From positions 186,001-250,000 of the forward strand of contig NZ_WUQX01000001.1 in the NCBI RefSeq assembly GCF_009830285.1: DNA of 64,000 bases. The letters run 5' to 3'. The stretch's first letter is position 1; the number at the start of each line of letters is the position of its first letter. The notes beneath the pieces are model-generated. The model was not told the DNA's origin. It worked only from the letters and a program-made list of their open reading frames with translations, and ran no database searches. The position numbers and the translations under genes are program-made. Origin of the DNA: Sporofaciens musculi. Its GTDB lineage: Bacteria > Bacillota > Clostridia > Lachnospirales > Lachnospiraceae. This document shows positions 20,732 to 29,430 of the stretch, piece after piece.

Positions 20732-21624
20732 TGGATGTGAACCAATTTGCACTCTACCAGCTTAAAAATATCCCGGAAAACAGGCAGATACGATTCCGGG
20801 CTTACAGTATGCTGCAGGAAAAGGGAATCCAGATACAGTATAAGGACTATGAGCAGGTGTACCTGGCACGGATGCAGCCGGGAGACGAACCGGAACAGAT
20901 CCGCAGGCGTTTCAATGAGAAACTGCCACGGACATTTCATGGCCATTCGATCAGCGTCAGCGACGTGCTTGTGCTGAATAAGGACGGCGTTGTGGTTTCC
21001 TACTATGTTGAGAAAGATGGGTTTACCGTCATAGCAGGGTTTATCCAGAAAGGTTCATCCGGCGCACTTGTGTCGATTGATACGTCAGATTTCCATATCG
21101 AAGGGAAAGAAGGGAGCTGGCACGCTTTTGACAGCATTATCATAGACGGCAGGCAGTTCTTCCTGATGGAGCATGAAACCTATGGGAAAGAAGTGGCATG
21201 GGTTGTGCTGGATGAAGAAGGGAAGATAATTGTAGACCATACATATCAGGGATTTGACCAGACGGCCTTACAGCAGATTAAGGATTACCTCAATCCACCG
21301 CAGCTTACCGCAGAGCCGCAAAAACAGGAAATACCCGATGGGAATATCCAGATGCCGTCCGGCAATACTATGGATAGGCCACCTATGGAAAACTGGCAGA
21401 AATATATGGAGAATGGGGAGTATCTCCGCAGTTCCGAGATAGAGGAAGAACAGAACTACAACATGATTGACGGCAGACGCAATAATATGTCTCCCAAAGG
21501 GAAGAATGGCAGGGCATCCGTCCTGGCAAAGCTGCGCCGCAAACAGGCGGAGATTGCAAAGCGGTATGGGAAGCCTGCGCAGCAGATGGCAATGGCAGAG
21601 GATATGGAGCGCAGACGGAAGTAA
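20728..21624 (+). CDS. YodL/DUF4316-domain ICE protein
   Basis: A 298-residue protein beginning ATG-ATG at 20,728 behind GGAGGAGG. The N-terminal YodL domain (FALYQLKNIPENRQIRF to ISVSDVLVLNKDGVVVSYYV) is the third copy of this domain type in three consecutive large genes, suggesting internal expansion. It is followed by a DUF4316/LPD-like beta module (IIIDGRQFFLMEHETYGKE) and a basic C-terminus (RASVLAKLRRKQAEIAKRY). That basic tail motif also ends the two preceding proteins ([26 protein letters not shown]), so it may be a shared translocation or docking signal; this is inference. Confidence 0.7.
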   Translation: MMDVNQFALYQLKNIPENRQIRFRAYSMLQEKGIQIQYKDYEQVYLARMQPGDEPEQIRRRFNEKLPRTFHGHSISVSDVLVLNKDGVVVSYYVEKDGFTVIAGFIQKGSSGALVSIDTSDFHIEGKEGSWHAFDSIIIDGRQFFLMEHETYGKEVAWVVLDEEGKIIVDHTYQGFDQTALQQIKDYLNPPQLTAEPQKQEIPDGNIQMPSGNTMDRPPMENWQKYMENGEYLRSSEIEEEQNYNMIDGRRNNMSPKGKNGRASVLAKLRRKQAEIAKRYGKPAQQMAMAEDMERRRK

Positions 21625-21629
21625 GGGAT

Positions 21630-21673
21630 GGAGAAGTGTCTGGCGAACGCTGCCGGATGCTTCTCCCTTTTTA
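21630..21673 (+). terminator. Terminator after the YodL gene
   Basis: GGAGAAG (21,630) pairs with CTTCTCC (21,660) across a structured loop, followed by TTTTT. Confidence 0.65.
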
Positions 21674-21776
21674 TGTCTTGAACAATCGGGAGTTTCTCTG
21701 TATAATAAAACCATAACAGGCAGGGCATAGCTGATCTGCCAGGCCGATTGGCAAAAACCGGAACCGGGGTGATATT

Positions 21777-22676
21777 ATGCAGGGTGAAACATTACAGGAA
21801 GAACCACAAGAGAAAACAGCGGAGAAAAAGGAGACATTTGCAAAATACACGGCGAAAGACAGTGTTTTCGGGGCGCTCTTCCAGGATAAGAAATATCTGA
21901 TGCAATTATACCGTACACTCCACCCGGAGGATGCGGAGACGACGGAAGATGCGCTTACAGACATTACGATAAGGAACGTCCTCACGAACGGGATCTACAA
22001 TGACCTGTGCTTCAGAGTGGGGGATAAAGTCATGTTTCTGGTCGAGCATCAATCTTCATGGACGATGAATATCATTATACGTGTGCTGATGTATTTAGTG
22101 CAGATTTACCATGATTACTTTGAGGAACAGGGTGCAGACTTATACGGGAGTAAGAAAGTCCATGTTCCAGTACCAGAGTTATACATGATTTTTACAGGAG
22201 AGCGTGCCGACAGGCCGGAAACGATCTCACTTTCTAAAGAATTTTTCGGTGGGAAGGAATGTGCCATTGAAGTAAAGGTGAAAGTGCTTTATGGCGGCAA
22301 AGGAAATGACATTATCAGCCAGTATGTAGATTTTACAAAAGTATATAATGAACAGGTGAAACAGTATGGAAGGAGCCGGGAGGCTGTCACGGAAACCATC
22401 CGTATCTGTAAAGACAGGGATGTGCTTCGGAAGTTTTTGGCAGGCAGAGAAAAGGAGGTTATATCTATTATGATGGCTTTGTTTGATGAAGAGAAGATCA
22501 TGCGTACCCATATCGCAAGTGAAAGGCGTGAGGCCGCAAGGGAAGCAGTAAGAGAGGCAGTAGAAAATATGTTAAAGACTGGGAAAATGTCAGCTGAGGA
22601 AATCGCTGGGTATTTTACGGAGCTTTCCGTGGAAGATGTCCGGGAAATTGAAAAAGGGCTGTTACAAACGATATAA
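21777..22676 (+). CDS. Rpn-family PD-(D/E)XK nuclease (transposase_31-like)
   Basis: A 299-residue protein with the features of the Rpn/PDDEXK-transposase family: an N-terminal KDSVFGALFQDKKYLMQLYR block, then the nuclease core NDLCFRVGDKVMFLVEHQSSW, in which acidic residues precede the ExQ motif, followed by the R-rich alpha segment IIIRVLMYL. The C-terminus is a helical repeat region typical of the family. Rpn proteins are recombination-promoting nucleases and some members act in phage defence. It stands alone between terminators, with RBS GGGGTGAT before ATG 21,777, so it is probably cargo rather than transfer machinery. Confidence 0.75.
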   Translation: MQGETLQEEPQEKTAEKKETFAKYTAKDSVFGALFQDKKYLMQLYRTLHPEDAETTEDALTDITIRNVLTNGIYNDLCFRVGDKVMFLVEHQSSWTMNIIIRVLMYLVQIYHDYFEEQGADLYGSKKVHVPVPELYMIFTGERADRPETISLSKEFFGGKECAIEVKVKVLYGGKGNDIISQYVDFTKVYNEQVKQYGRSREAVTETIRICKDRDVLRKFLAGREKEVISIMMALFDEEKIMRTHIASERREAAREAVREAVENMLKTGKMSAEEIAGYFTELSVEDVREIEKGLLQTI

Positions 22677-22717
22677 TACCTGGTGACAAACAGACACACA
22701 AGAAAGAATATTGGAAT

Positions 22718-22745
22718 CCCCGGCTGCAAATGGATACAGCCGGGG
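22718..22745 (+). terminator. Hairpin terminator downstream of the Rpn gene
   Basis: A perfect 9-bp stem, CCCCGGCTG / CAGCCGGGG, with a 10-nt loop, followed by TTATT. It ends just before the RBS of the next gene, so it could also control translation of that gene. Confidence 0.65.
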
Positions 22746-22765
22746 TTATTCATATGGAGGATAAA

Positions 22766-23260
22766 GTGAAGGAATCAGAACTGATAGGGAAAATACATTC
22801 TGCTGTCTATCATCAGTGCCAGCAGAGAGGGTACGCCGCCCCGGCAGATGTATTGGTTGACGTGGGAGTGCTGCCTAAGCAGAAATATGAGGACTGGAGA
22901 TTCGGGAAAGTACGGTATCTGGAAGCGGTCTGTACGTGTAATTTAAAGAAACTTTCTTTTATTATGAAACAGATCCGCTCCTATGCAAAGAAAACAAATT
23001 TAAAACCGTCATTCTGCTATTACAAGCGGTGGGGCGTGAAGAAAAAGCATGGGCATAAGCCGGTAATCCCCTTGCGGTTCAGCAAAAGCGGAAACCCGGA
23101 GATTGAAAAAGCATATGCGACACACTATGTGGATTTAGGACGGACAGAGCAGTTGAAGAAAGAAAAGATGGAGAAAGCGGCAGCTGCAAACCAAGCTGGA
23201 ACATCGGATAAGACACAAGATATGCCAGTAAATATTCCTGACAGCAGAAGCGGAGCGTAA
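22766..23260 (+). CDS. Conserved ICE protein of unknown function
   Basis: About 165 residues. GTG 22,766 is chosen because GGAGG lies 5 nt upstream; ATG 22,754 is an in-frame alternative, and an earlier ATG at 22,730 falls in the loop of the preceding terminator. The sequence has a compact conserved-looking core (AAPADVLVDVGVLPKQKYEDWRFG, then SFCYYKRWGVKKK, then LRFSKSGNPEIEKAYATHYVD) and a charged C-terminus. I recall similar proteins in Firmicutes ICEs but no named function. The basic, aromatic core would suit nucleic-acid binding; this is inference only. Confidence 0.6.
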   Translation: MKESELIGKIHSAVYHQCQQRGYAAPADVLVDVGVLPKQKYEDWRFGKVRYLEAVCTCNLKKLSFIMKQIRSYAKKTNLKPSFCYYKRWGVKKKHGHKPVIPLRFSKSGNPEIEKAYATHYVDLGRTEQLKKEKMEKAAAANQAGTSDKTQDMPVNIPDSRSGA

Positions 23261-23273
23261 AGTGGGGGAAGAA

Positions 23274-23912
23274 ATGGGAAAAGAACCGGACAAAAAATAT
23301 AAAACCATGAAGAAAATCATGGATGCTTTAGAGGATATTTTATGCTCCTACCAGGGCAGGGGACATCAATCAGTATATGTTGATCTGGATTCCCTTGCAC
23401 TTTTTACAAGCCTGATCGCATACAGACAGATACAGGTAGAAAATTACAGGTACGATTATGATGATAATATCCGGGAGGACGAAAAAGTTGCCCAGATTTA
23501 CAGGGAGCTTGCCCCGCAGACAAGGTGGCGTGTGGGACGGTATACCCAGATAGAACCGATACGGATGAACGCATTAAAGCAACTTTCATCCTTGGGTATG
23601 CCGACGTATCAGGGACAGATTTATTATGCAGATACAGGCTCTGTCCTGGTATGTGGGGAAATCCTGCCCTATGAGATTTTCCAGTTGTTTACGGATATGC
23701 CGGGATTGAAGAAATTGTATGTTTTCCCCTACCCGTTTCGGGAGAGAGAGGAAAATCCGCTCTATTTCTCTTTTAAGCCGACAGAAGCGGCACGGGAGGA
23801 AATGCGGAAATATGTGGAGAAGAAAATGGATGAAATGTGCCGTATCATGAGAGAGAAAAGCGAAAGCATCAGCGGAATAATTCCTAAAGTGGATGAAAAA
23901 GATTTGCTTTAA
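23274..23912 (+). CDS. Hypothetical ICE protein
   Basis: About 212 residues, starting at ATG 23,274 with GGGGGAAG just upstream (GTG 23,262 is possible). I recognise no domain. There is an alternation of helical segments, a tyrosine-rich patch (ENYRYDYDDNIRED), and a C-terminal charged helix (EEMRKYVEKKMDEMCRIMREK). It lies 13 nt after the previous gene and ends before a bidirectional terminator, so the two form a small operon converging on the relaxase gene. Confidence 0.55.
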   Translation: MGKEPDKKYKTMKKIMDALEDILCSYQGRGHQSVYVDLDSLALFTSLIAYRQIQVENYRYDYDDNIREDEKVAQIYRELAPQTRWRVGRYTQIEPIRMNALKQLSSLGMPTYQGQIYYADTGSVLVCGEILPYEIFQLFTDMPGLKKLYVFPYPFREREENPLYFSFKPTEAAREEMRKYVEKKMDEMCRIMREKSESISGIIPKVDEKDLL

Positions 23913-23936
23913 CATATCCGCTTCATTGGCATCATG

Positions 23937-23978
23937 ACAGCCGCAAGGATTTGATAAAGGAATCCTGCGGCTGTTTTT
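23937..23978. terminator. Bidirectional terminator between converging operons
   Basis: ACAGCCGCAAGGATT pairs with AATCCTGCGGCTGT with one bulge, followed by TTTTT on the plus strand. It separates the plus-strand gene ending at 23,912 from the minus-strand relaxase gene ending at 23,991. Confidence 0.8.
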
Positions 23979-23990
23979 CTGCCAGTAAGA

Positions 23991-25643
23991 TTAAGAAATA
24001 TCGGCGCTTTTCTGTTTTTCCGGCTGTCGGGTGTTTGGCTGCCCTAAAATCTTATCGACATTGGAGCAAACGGTATTCAATTCTTTTTGGTAATCCCGGT
24101 AGTAATGGTAGGTTTTCTGTGCCTCTTTTTTCTGTTGGAGCAGCTTTTCCTTTTCTGCTTTCAATAGCTTCATGGAGGGGAGCTTCCCGTCTGCGGACTG
24201 CTCCTTTAAGAATTTCCGTGCGGCTTCATAGAGTGCGATTTCCGTCGGATGCTCCTGCCGGAACTGCCCTTTATTCTTTGCTTTCAAAAACTTTTGGTAG
24301 ACAGGTTTATTGGCAAGGTACTGGCCCGTGTAATGGATCTGCTCGTTTATCTTCCGGAGATTATCTTCCACAGACTTTAAATCTTTTCTGGAAGTGGAAG
24401 CATGGCTTTTAATCTCTGAAAAAGAATCTTCCAGGGAATCCCTTGTATCATACCCATGCTCCTGTATATAAGCGACCGTCTTAGCCATCTCTTTCAGGTT
24501 TGAAAGTTTCACCTTGTTAGCGTAGGCGGCATTCTGCTGTGCCTTTACGCAATCCTGCAGATCAACCACTAGCCGCAAATCTGACTTGATAAACAGGATT
24601 GATACAGCTTCCTCTTGCAGTAGATTGGATGGATGGGGTGCGGATTTCTCCGATTCCGTATTATATTTTTCCACGTCAACCGTTTTCTTTTTGTTTTCTT
24701 TACTCTTTGCATTTTCCTTAAACAGCTCCCGGAGGTAATCTTCTTCATAATGCGTGCCAAGCATCCTTCCGGTGATATACTTGTTTCGTTCCGGGTGAAG
24801 GTAGCTGAACCTGCCACGGCTGACTTTCAGCCGAATATTATATTTTCCCAAAAGCAATGCCTGGAAATCTTCCTGGCTGCAGGAAACGGCTGCGGCATCT
24901 TCGATTGCAGACCGTAGGAAATCTTTCTGTGTCTGGAATACCGTTTTTCGCGGCGCAAGTCCGTCTGAAAGGAGCTGTCTGTTACGTTCATCCAGTTTCT
25001 TTTGCCCTCTTCGTCCTGCGTGGTATTCCCGGTCTGTGATTTTCTTCTCTGCCGGGGCAAGCAGATCTATCTGGTGCAGATGTTCCCGGCGGCATATATC
25101 CATGAGCGATTGCTTTAAGTGGATCAGGTAATCTTTGGTAACATGATGCTTATACCCGGCACGGGAATCGCAGGCCCGATCCATAAAGTCCTGGCGTTCC
25201 ACATCAAATTTCCGTAAGCTGTTGATTACGATATGTACGTGGATGTTTCCGCTTCCATTATGCCCGTCCATGTGGGTACAGACAAGAGACTGATGTCCGG
25301 GGAAGTTCTTTTTTGTGTATTCCATTCCGATCTGCTGTGCCTGTTCTCCGGTTAATCCATTTTCTGCTGCGTCCTTTGGATCGAAGCTGATGATGTAATG
25401 GTGGGATTTGATTTCATCATAGGATTCGTTTTTGCGGTATAGGGCGTTCAGTTCCCTGCACTCCATATCAAACGTGAACGGGTCACAGTTTATGCCGTCC
25501 ATGATATATTCCTTACGGGGAATCAATTCACCATTTTCATCAAGTATCGGTTTGTTGGTATCTTCATCATGTTCAAACATGAGATAACGCTGTATCTCTG
25601 CATAGTTGGCATTTTTACTCGCTATGTGTTTCAGTATTGCCAT
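23991..25643 (-). CDS. Relaxase/mobilization nuclease (MOBP type)
   Basis: A 550-residue relaxase. The N-terminal 250 residues carry the catalytic fold: candidate nicking tyrosines in NANYAEIQRYL, and the metal-binding histidine triad (H128, then H135 and H137) in HMDGHNGSGNIHVHIVIN. The C-terminal half is a long coiled coil, expected to bind accessory proteins. It nicks oriT and stays bound to the 5' end of the transferred strand. It overlaps the upstream mobC gene by about 29 nt, and the candidate oriT lies beyond mobC. Closest in style to Tn1549-type MOBP relaxases. Confidence 0.9.
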   Translation of the reverse strand: MAILKHIASKNANYAEIQRYLMFEHDEDTNKPILDENGELIPRKEYIMDGINCDPFTFDMECRELNALYRKNESYDEIKSHHYIISFDPKDAAENGLTGEQAQQIGMEYTKKNFPGHQSLVCTHMDGHNGSGNIHVHIVINSLRKFDVERQDFMDRACDSRAGYKHHVTKDYLIHLKQSLMDICRREHLHQIDLLAPAEKKITDREYHAGRRGQKKLDERNRQLLSDGLAPRKTVFQTQKDFLRSAIEDAAAVSCSQEDFQALLLGKYNIRLKVSRGRFSYLHPERNKYITGRMLGTHYEEDYLRELFKENAKSKENKKKTVDVEKYNTESEKSAPHPSNLLQEEAVSILFIKSDLRLVVDLQDCVKAQQNAAYANKVKLSNLKEMAKTVAYIQEHGYDTRDSLEDSFSEIKSHASTSRKDLKSVEDNLRKINEQIHYTGQYLANKPVYQKFLKAKNKGQFRQEHPTEIALYEAARKFLKEQSADGKLPSMKLLKAEKEKLLQQKKEAQKTYHYYRDYQKELNTVCSNVDKILGQPNTRQPEKQKSADIS

Positions 25644-26022
25644 CCAAGCTACCTCTGGCGGAAGAATGGAAATCCCCCGCCATCTTCAAGACTTCAAATT
25701 TCATTTCATAGATTCTGGCCACGCTCTGGTCGATTGCCTTACGTGAATGGATGCCGCCGCTGTTAAAGTGCCTTGCAATCTGGTTTAAGTTGCTGCCGAT
25801 TTTCCCAAACTCTGCAACCAATTTTTTTAATTCCGGCAGGTCTGCCACAATCTCATATTTCGCTGTGACCTTCTGCTTCATAATTTGTTTTCGGACATAT
25901 TCAGCCAGTGTAAGGTGCGTAGCTTTAGCGTTTTCAGAGACGATTTCATATTCCGTATCGGTAAGGCGGAGCATAATCTGGTGCTTATGTTTTAATTCTT
26001 TTTCCTTTTTTGGTCTTGCCAT
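25615..26022 (-). CDS. mobC: MobC-like relaxosome accessory protein
   Basis: 135 residues from ATG at 26,022 (minus strand), with AGAAAGGAAC upstream; the frame is open further but without an RBS. The N-terminus MARPKKEKELKHKHQIMLRLTDTEYEIV is ribbon-helix-helix-like, and the C-terminal half carries the MobC signature IGSNLNQIARHFNSGG. MobC proteins bind near oriT and help the relaxase open the nick site. Immediately upstream of and overlapping the relaxase gene. Confidence 0.88.
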   Translation of the reverse strand: MARPKKEKELKHKHQIMLRLTDTEYEIVSENAKATHLTLAEYVRKQIMKQKVTAKYEIVADLPELKKLVAEFGKIGSNLNQIARHFNSGGIHSRKAIDQSVARIYEMKFEVLKMAGDFHSSARGSLDGNTETHSE

Positions 26023-26187
26023 GGCATAGTTCCTTTCTGCAAAAATTGTGAGAATGATGTTTCCCTCTTTGTTATATAAAGACTTAAAAAGAGTTCCTAT
26101 AATATAAGCCGATTTGAGAATGTCAACGGGAAATGAAAAAGGATTTTTATAGAAATATTTAGATTTCTCCGTGATTGGGACAATCAC

Positions 26188-26340
26188 ACTGCGACTATTT
26201 TTATATAGAAGCCAATCTGCATATTTGGAAAATATGCTGGAACCGAGGGCATGGGGAGCGGAATCACCATCAAGTTTGCCGGGTAAGCAAAATCCACGAA
26301 GTGGGTTTTGAGTAACTCAGGCGAATCTTGCCCTTTTGTT
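26188..26340. other. Candidate oriT region
   Basis: The gene-free stretch 26,023-26,468 lies upstream of mobC-relaxase. It contains the inverted repeat CAAAATCCAC gaa GTGGGTTTTG (26,288-26,310, one G:T pair), near GC-containing motifs. A hairpin next to the mobC promoter is the usual position of oriT in mobilization modules. The nick site itself is not identified. Confidence 0.4.
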
Positions 26341-26415
26341 CAGAAAAAGTTTACATTATGTTTTGGAAACAAGTGTATTTATATGGTGCCTGTGATAGAA
26401 AATGGGCGTTTATTG

Positions 26416-26424
26416 TGCTATAAT
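26416..26424 (+). promoter_or_regulatory. Extended -10 promoter of the two-component operon
   Basis: TATAAT at 26,419-26,424 with an extended TG motif (TGC before it), 45 nt before the response regulator start. No good -35 is seen, which suits an activator-dependent promoter. Confidence 0.6.
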
Positions 26425-26468
26425 ACGTTAAAGTGGCAAATTAGATTTTAAAAGGAGATAGATACAGG

Positions 26469-27155
26469 ATGAAACAGATTTTATTGGTCGAGGACGATCT
26501 GAGCTTAATCAACGGATTGTCTTTTGCTGTGAAAAAAGCAGGATATGAGTTGGATGTGGCGCATACCAAAAGTGAAGCGGGTGAGATGTGGGAGGAAGGA
26601 AAATACGATCTGGCGGTTCTGGACGTGTCCCTGCCGGATGGCTCTGGGTTTGATATATGTAAAAGCATCCGGCAGACGTCGAAAATGCCGGTCATGTTCC
26701 TGACCGCTATGGATGAAGAGACGGACATTATTATGGGGCTGGATATCGGCGGGGATGATTATATCACGAAGCCGTTCAAGCTGGCAGTGTTCCTGTCGAG
26801 GGTCAACGCCCTGCTTCGCAGGAGCGATAACTTTAGTCAGGCGGATACGGAACTCAGTTCCGGCGGTATTGCCATCCGGCTCTTAGAACGCGAGGTATAT
26901 AAAAATGGCGAGAAGATTGAATTGACAGCGAATGAATATAAACTCCTGCGCCTGCTGATGGAGAATCCCGGACAGGTGCTTTCCCCGGAGCAGATTCTGG
27001 GGAAACTCTGGGACTGCAAGGAAGATTATGTGGATGGCAATACGCTGACGGTCTATATCCGCAGGCTGCGTACTAAAATTGAGGATGATCCGGGAAAACC
27101 GGAGCGGATTATGACGGTGCGCCGCATGGGTTATAAATGGAATCCAGTGGAGTGA
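26469..27155 (+). CDS. OmpR/PhoB-family response regulator
   Basis: 228 residues with AAAGGAG upstream. Receiver domain: acidic pocket VEDD near residue 8, phospho-acceptor D52 in LAVLDVSLPDG, Lys in DDYITKPFK near residue 101. C-terminal winged helix (LTANEYKLLRLLMENPGQVLSPEQIL to VYIRRLRTKIEDDP). It is paired with the histidine kinase 12 nt downstream. I infer that it binds the 22-nt-period repeats found ahead of the YdcF gene (28,191) and the ABC transporter genes (29,431). Such BceR/VanR-like regulators respond to cell-wall-active peptides. Confidence 0.93.
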   Translation: MKQILLVEDDLSLINGLSFAVKKAGYELDVAHTKSEAGEMWEEGKYDLAVLDVSLPDGSGFDICKSIRQTSKMPVMFLTAMDEETDIIMGLDIGGDDYITKPFKLAVFLSRVNALLRRSDNFSQADTELSSGGIAIRLLEREVYKNGEKIELTANEYKLLRLLMENPGQVLSPEQILGKLWDCKEDYVDGNTLTVYIRRLRTKIEDDPGKPERIMTVRRMGYKWNPVE

Positions 27156-27167
27156 GGTGAGGGATAA

Positions 27168-28205
27168 ATGAAGATACTGGCAAACAAGAAAATCAAGGTG
27201 CTGTTTAGTAAAATAGTAGCCTGCATCGTGATTTTTGTTTTGACAGCGCTATTGCTCACATCCTTTGAGGCAGGATCTACGGCGCTGGTTATTGTCCTGT
27301 GCATGGTTGATATGGGAGCGGCAATCCTCATTTTCTGTTACGGCTATTTTAAGGAACAGAATAAGATCATGGAAACGGCTGTGTCACAGATTACGGAATA
27401 TATTTCCGGTAACCATGAGGCACGCATTGACTGCGATGAGGAAGGAGAAGTGTACCGGCTACTACATGAGGTAAATTCTCTGGTTGTTATACTGAATGCG
27501 CATATCGAGCAGGAACGCAGGTCAAAGCAGTTTTTAAAGAATACCATATCGGATATTTCCCATCAGTTAAAGACACCGCTGGCCGCATTAAATATCTACA
27601 ATGGTCTTTTGCAGGGTGAGGCGGAGGAGCTGCCGGAGATTCAGGAATTTGCTTCGTTGTCAGAGAAAGAACTTGACCGGATTGATACGCTGGTGCAGAA
27701 TCTTTTAAAGATTACAAAGCTGGATGCCGGCTCTATTGTGCTGGAGAAAAAGCCGGAAAATGTGGCGGGGATGATGCAGGATGTGGAGATGCATTTCGCA
27801 TACCGGGCGGAACAGGAGCAGAAGGAACTGCTCCTGTCCGGGGAGGAAGATATCGTATTGTCCTGCGACCGTGACTGGCTGCTGGAGGCGGTGGATAACA
27901 TCGTGAAAAATGCTCTGGATCATACAGAGAGTGGGGATACTGTGGAGATTAAGTGGCGGAAATCTGCCTCGGCGGTTCAGATTCGGGTTAAGGATAACGG
28001 GTGCGGCATCCATCCGGAAGATCTGCACCATATCTTTAAACGGTTCTACCGGAGTCGTTTCTCTAAGGATAAGCAGGGCATCGGGCTTGGTCTTCCGCTG
28101 GCGAAGATGATTATTGAAGCACATAATGGTACGATAGAAGTGAACAGCGAGCCTGGGAAAGGGACGGTCTTTACCATCAGCTTTCTGATTCCTACAAAAT
28201 TGTAG
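27168..28205 (+). CDS. Sensor histidine kinase (two TM, short extracellular loop)
   Basis: 345 residues. Two N-terminal membrane helices (about residues 9-32 and 37-60) are separated by only a few residues, so there is almost no sensor loop; this suggests an intramembrane-sensing kinase that takes its signal from a transporter, as in the Bce family. Catalytic motifs: phospho-acceptor His in ISDISHQLKTPL, N box DNIVKNALDHT, G1 VKDNGCGI and G2 GIGLGLPLAKMI. The 3' end overlaps the first operator repeat (from 28,191). Confidence 0.92.
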   Translation: MKILANKKIKVLFSKIVACIVIFVLTALLLTSFEAGSTALVIVLCMVDMGAAILIFCYGYFKEQNKIMETAVSQITEYISGNHEARIDCDEEGEVYRLLHEVNSLVVILNAHIEQERRSKQFLKNTISDISHQLKTPLAALNIYNGLLQGEAEELPEIQEFASLSEKELDRIDTLVQNLLKITKLDAGSIVLEKKPENVAGMMQDVEMHFAYRAEQEQKELLLSGEEDIVLSCDRDWLLEAVDNIVKNALDHTESGDTVEIKWRKSASAVQIRVKDNGCGIHPEDLHHIFKRFYRSRFSKDKQGIGLGLPLAKMIIEAHNGTIEVNSEPGKGTVFTISFLIPTKL

Positions 28206-28229
28206 GGAAAGAGTCATCTGTCTGTAAGG
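28191..28229 (+). promoter_or_regulatory. Response-regulator operator block 1 (upstream of the YdcF gene)
   Basis: The palindrome CCTACAAAATTGTAGG (28,191-28,206) is followed by AGAGTCAT and a second TCTGTAAGG; the repeats ATTGTAGG (28,199) and TCTGTAAG (28,221) are 22 nt apart, two DNA turns. Further TCTGTAA copies occur at 28,247 and 28,263. The same palindrome and AGAGTCAT occur at 29,431. The block begins inside the end of the kinase gene. Confidence 0.75.
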
Positions 28230-28297
28230 TAAAAGGTGTATCCTGATCTGTAAGGAAAGATATCTGTAAAAAGGAATGGAGCAGGGAGGTGTAAGAA

Positions 28298-29332
28298 GTG
28301 CTGTGCGGGATTTCATTTATTGTGCTTTTGATCGCGGTTTTGGTTTATGCAGGGATTATGGTGCATGATCCCAGGACGCTGTGGAGCGGCGTTTCCTTCT
28401 GGGGGATGCTGGCGTGTCTGGCACTGTTTCTGTTCTTTATAATATCCGAATATTCAGAGCATCTGGTGTCCCACGACTGGATCATCGGCATTCTGGCTGT
28501 CCTGTTTATAGCTGTGGTACTCTGCGCTCTGGCTTTGCCGGGATTTATGGTTGTGATGTTTTTTGTGGAAGGTGTCAGGGTCATCCGGCGCGAAGGGATG
28601 AAACCGTCCAATCTGCTGGCGTTGCTCTTTGCGGTGCTGCTGTATGGGTATCTGGCTGTCTGGCCTGGAATCGGAGATTTGACGGAGCATACTTTCGGAA
28701 CCATGGCCTATGCCATCGTCAGCTTCGCTGCGGCTTATGTGCTGGTGCTGATGTCCATGTATACGTTTTCTGCCCTTCTGAATCTGGTTCATTTGAAAAA
28801 GAAGCGAAATGCAGATTATATTGTGGTACTTGGCTCCGGGATTCTTGGCACACGGGTAACGCCGCTTCTGGCGGCCCGGATTGATAAAGGTATTGAGTTA
28901 TTATCCTGCAATCCAAATGCGATATTGATACTTTCCGGAGGGCAGGGACAGGGCGAGGATATTTCAGAGGGAGAGGCGATGACAGCCTATGCGATAGGAA
29001 AAGGCGTAGATATTGAAAAAATTATAATAGAGGCAAAATCTGTATCCACAGAGGAGAATCTGCTGTTTTCAAGGCGGCTGATGGAGAAAGAAAATCCGAA
29101 TGTGATCCTTGTCACCACAGCTTATCATGTGTTCCGGGCACTGCTCCTTGCCAGAGGGCAGGGGATGAAATGTGTCGGCTATGGGGCAAAGACGAAGTGG
29201 TATTTTACGCTGAACGCCCTGCTCCGGGAATTTGCCGGGTATCTGAAACTGACATGGAAACGTCATGCCCTGGTGGCTGGCATTTTGGTGGGAATTATGA
29301 TAACGACACGGCTTATGGCCTTGTTTCTATAA
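28298..29332 (+). CDS. Membrane protein with YdcF/ElyC/SanA (DUF218) domain
   Basis: 344 residues, GTG start behind GGGAGGTG. The N-terminal half has about five transmembrane helices. The C-terminal domain has the DUF218 motifs ADYIVVLGSGI, LSGGQGQGEDISEGEAM, and VTTAYHVFRALLLAR. ElyC/SanA-type proteins affect peptidoglycan or envelope-lipid metabolism and vancomycin tolerance in other bacteria. It lies downstream of operator block 1, so it is probably induced by the neighbouring two-component system as part of an envelope defence response. Substrate unknown. Confidence 0.8.
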   Translation: MLCGISFIVLLIAVLVYAGIMVHDPRTLWSGVSFWGMLACLALFLFFIISEYSEHLVSHDWIIGILAVLFIAVVLCALALPGFMVVMFFVEGVRVIRREGMKPSNLLALLFAVLLYGYLAVWPGIGDLTEHTFGTMAYAIVSFAAAYVLVLMSMYTFSALLNLVHLKKKRNADYIVVLGSGILGTRVTPLLAARIDKGIELLSCNPNAILILSGGQGQGEDISEGEAMTAYAIGKGVDIEKIIIEAKSVSTEENLLFSRRLMEKENPNVILVTTAYHVFRALLLARGQGMKCVGYGAKTKWYFTLNALLREFAGYLKLTWKRHALVAGILVGIMITTRLMALFL

Positions 29333-29393
29333 AATGAAGGGATACTGCCAGCGAAAAGACTTTTTCTTCCGGTCGGCAGTCCCTTATCCAGAT

Positions 29394-29426
29394 GCTGCCC
29401 GTTATGATGACGGTGCAGCTTTTTTC
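29394..29426 (+). terminator. Terminator after the YdcF gene
   Basis: GCTGC-CCGT pairs with ACGG-TGCAGC, followed by TTTTTTT. A weaker ACTGCC/GGCAGT hairpin lies at 29,344-29,380. Confidence 0.7.
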
Positions 29427-29430
29427 ATAT

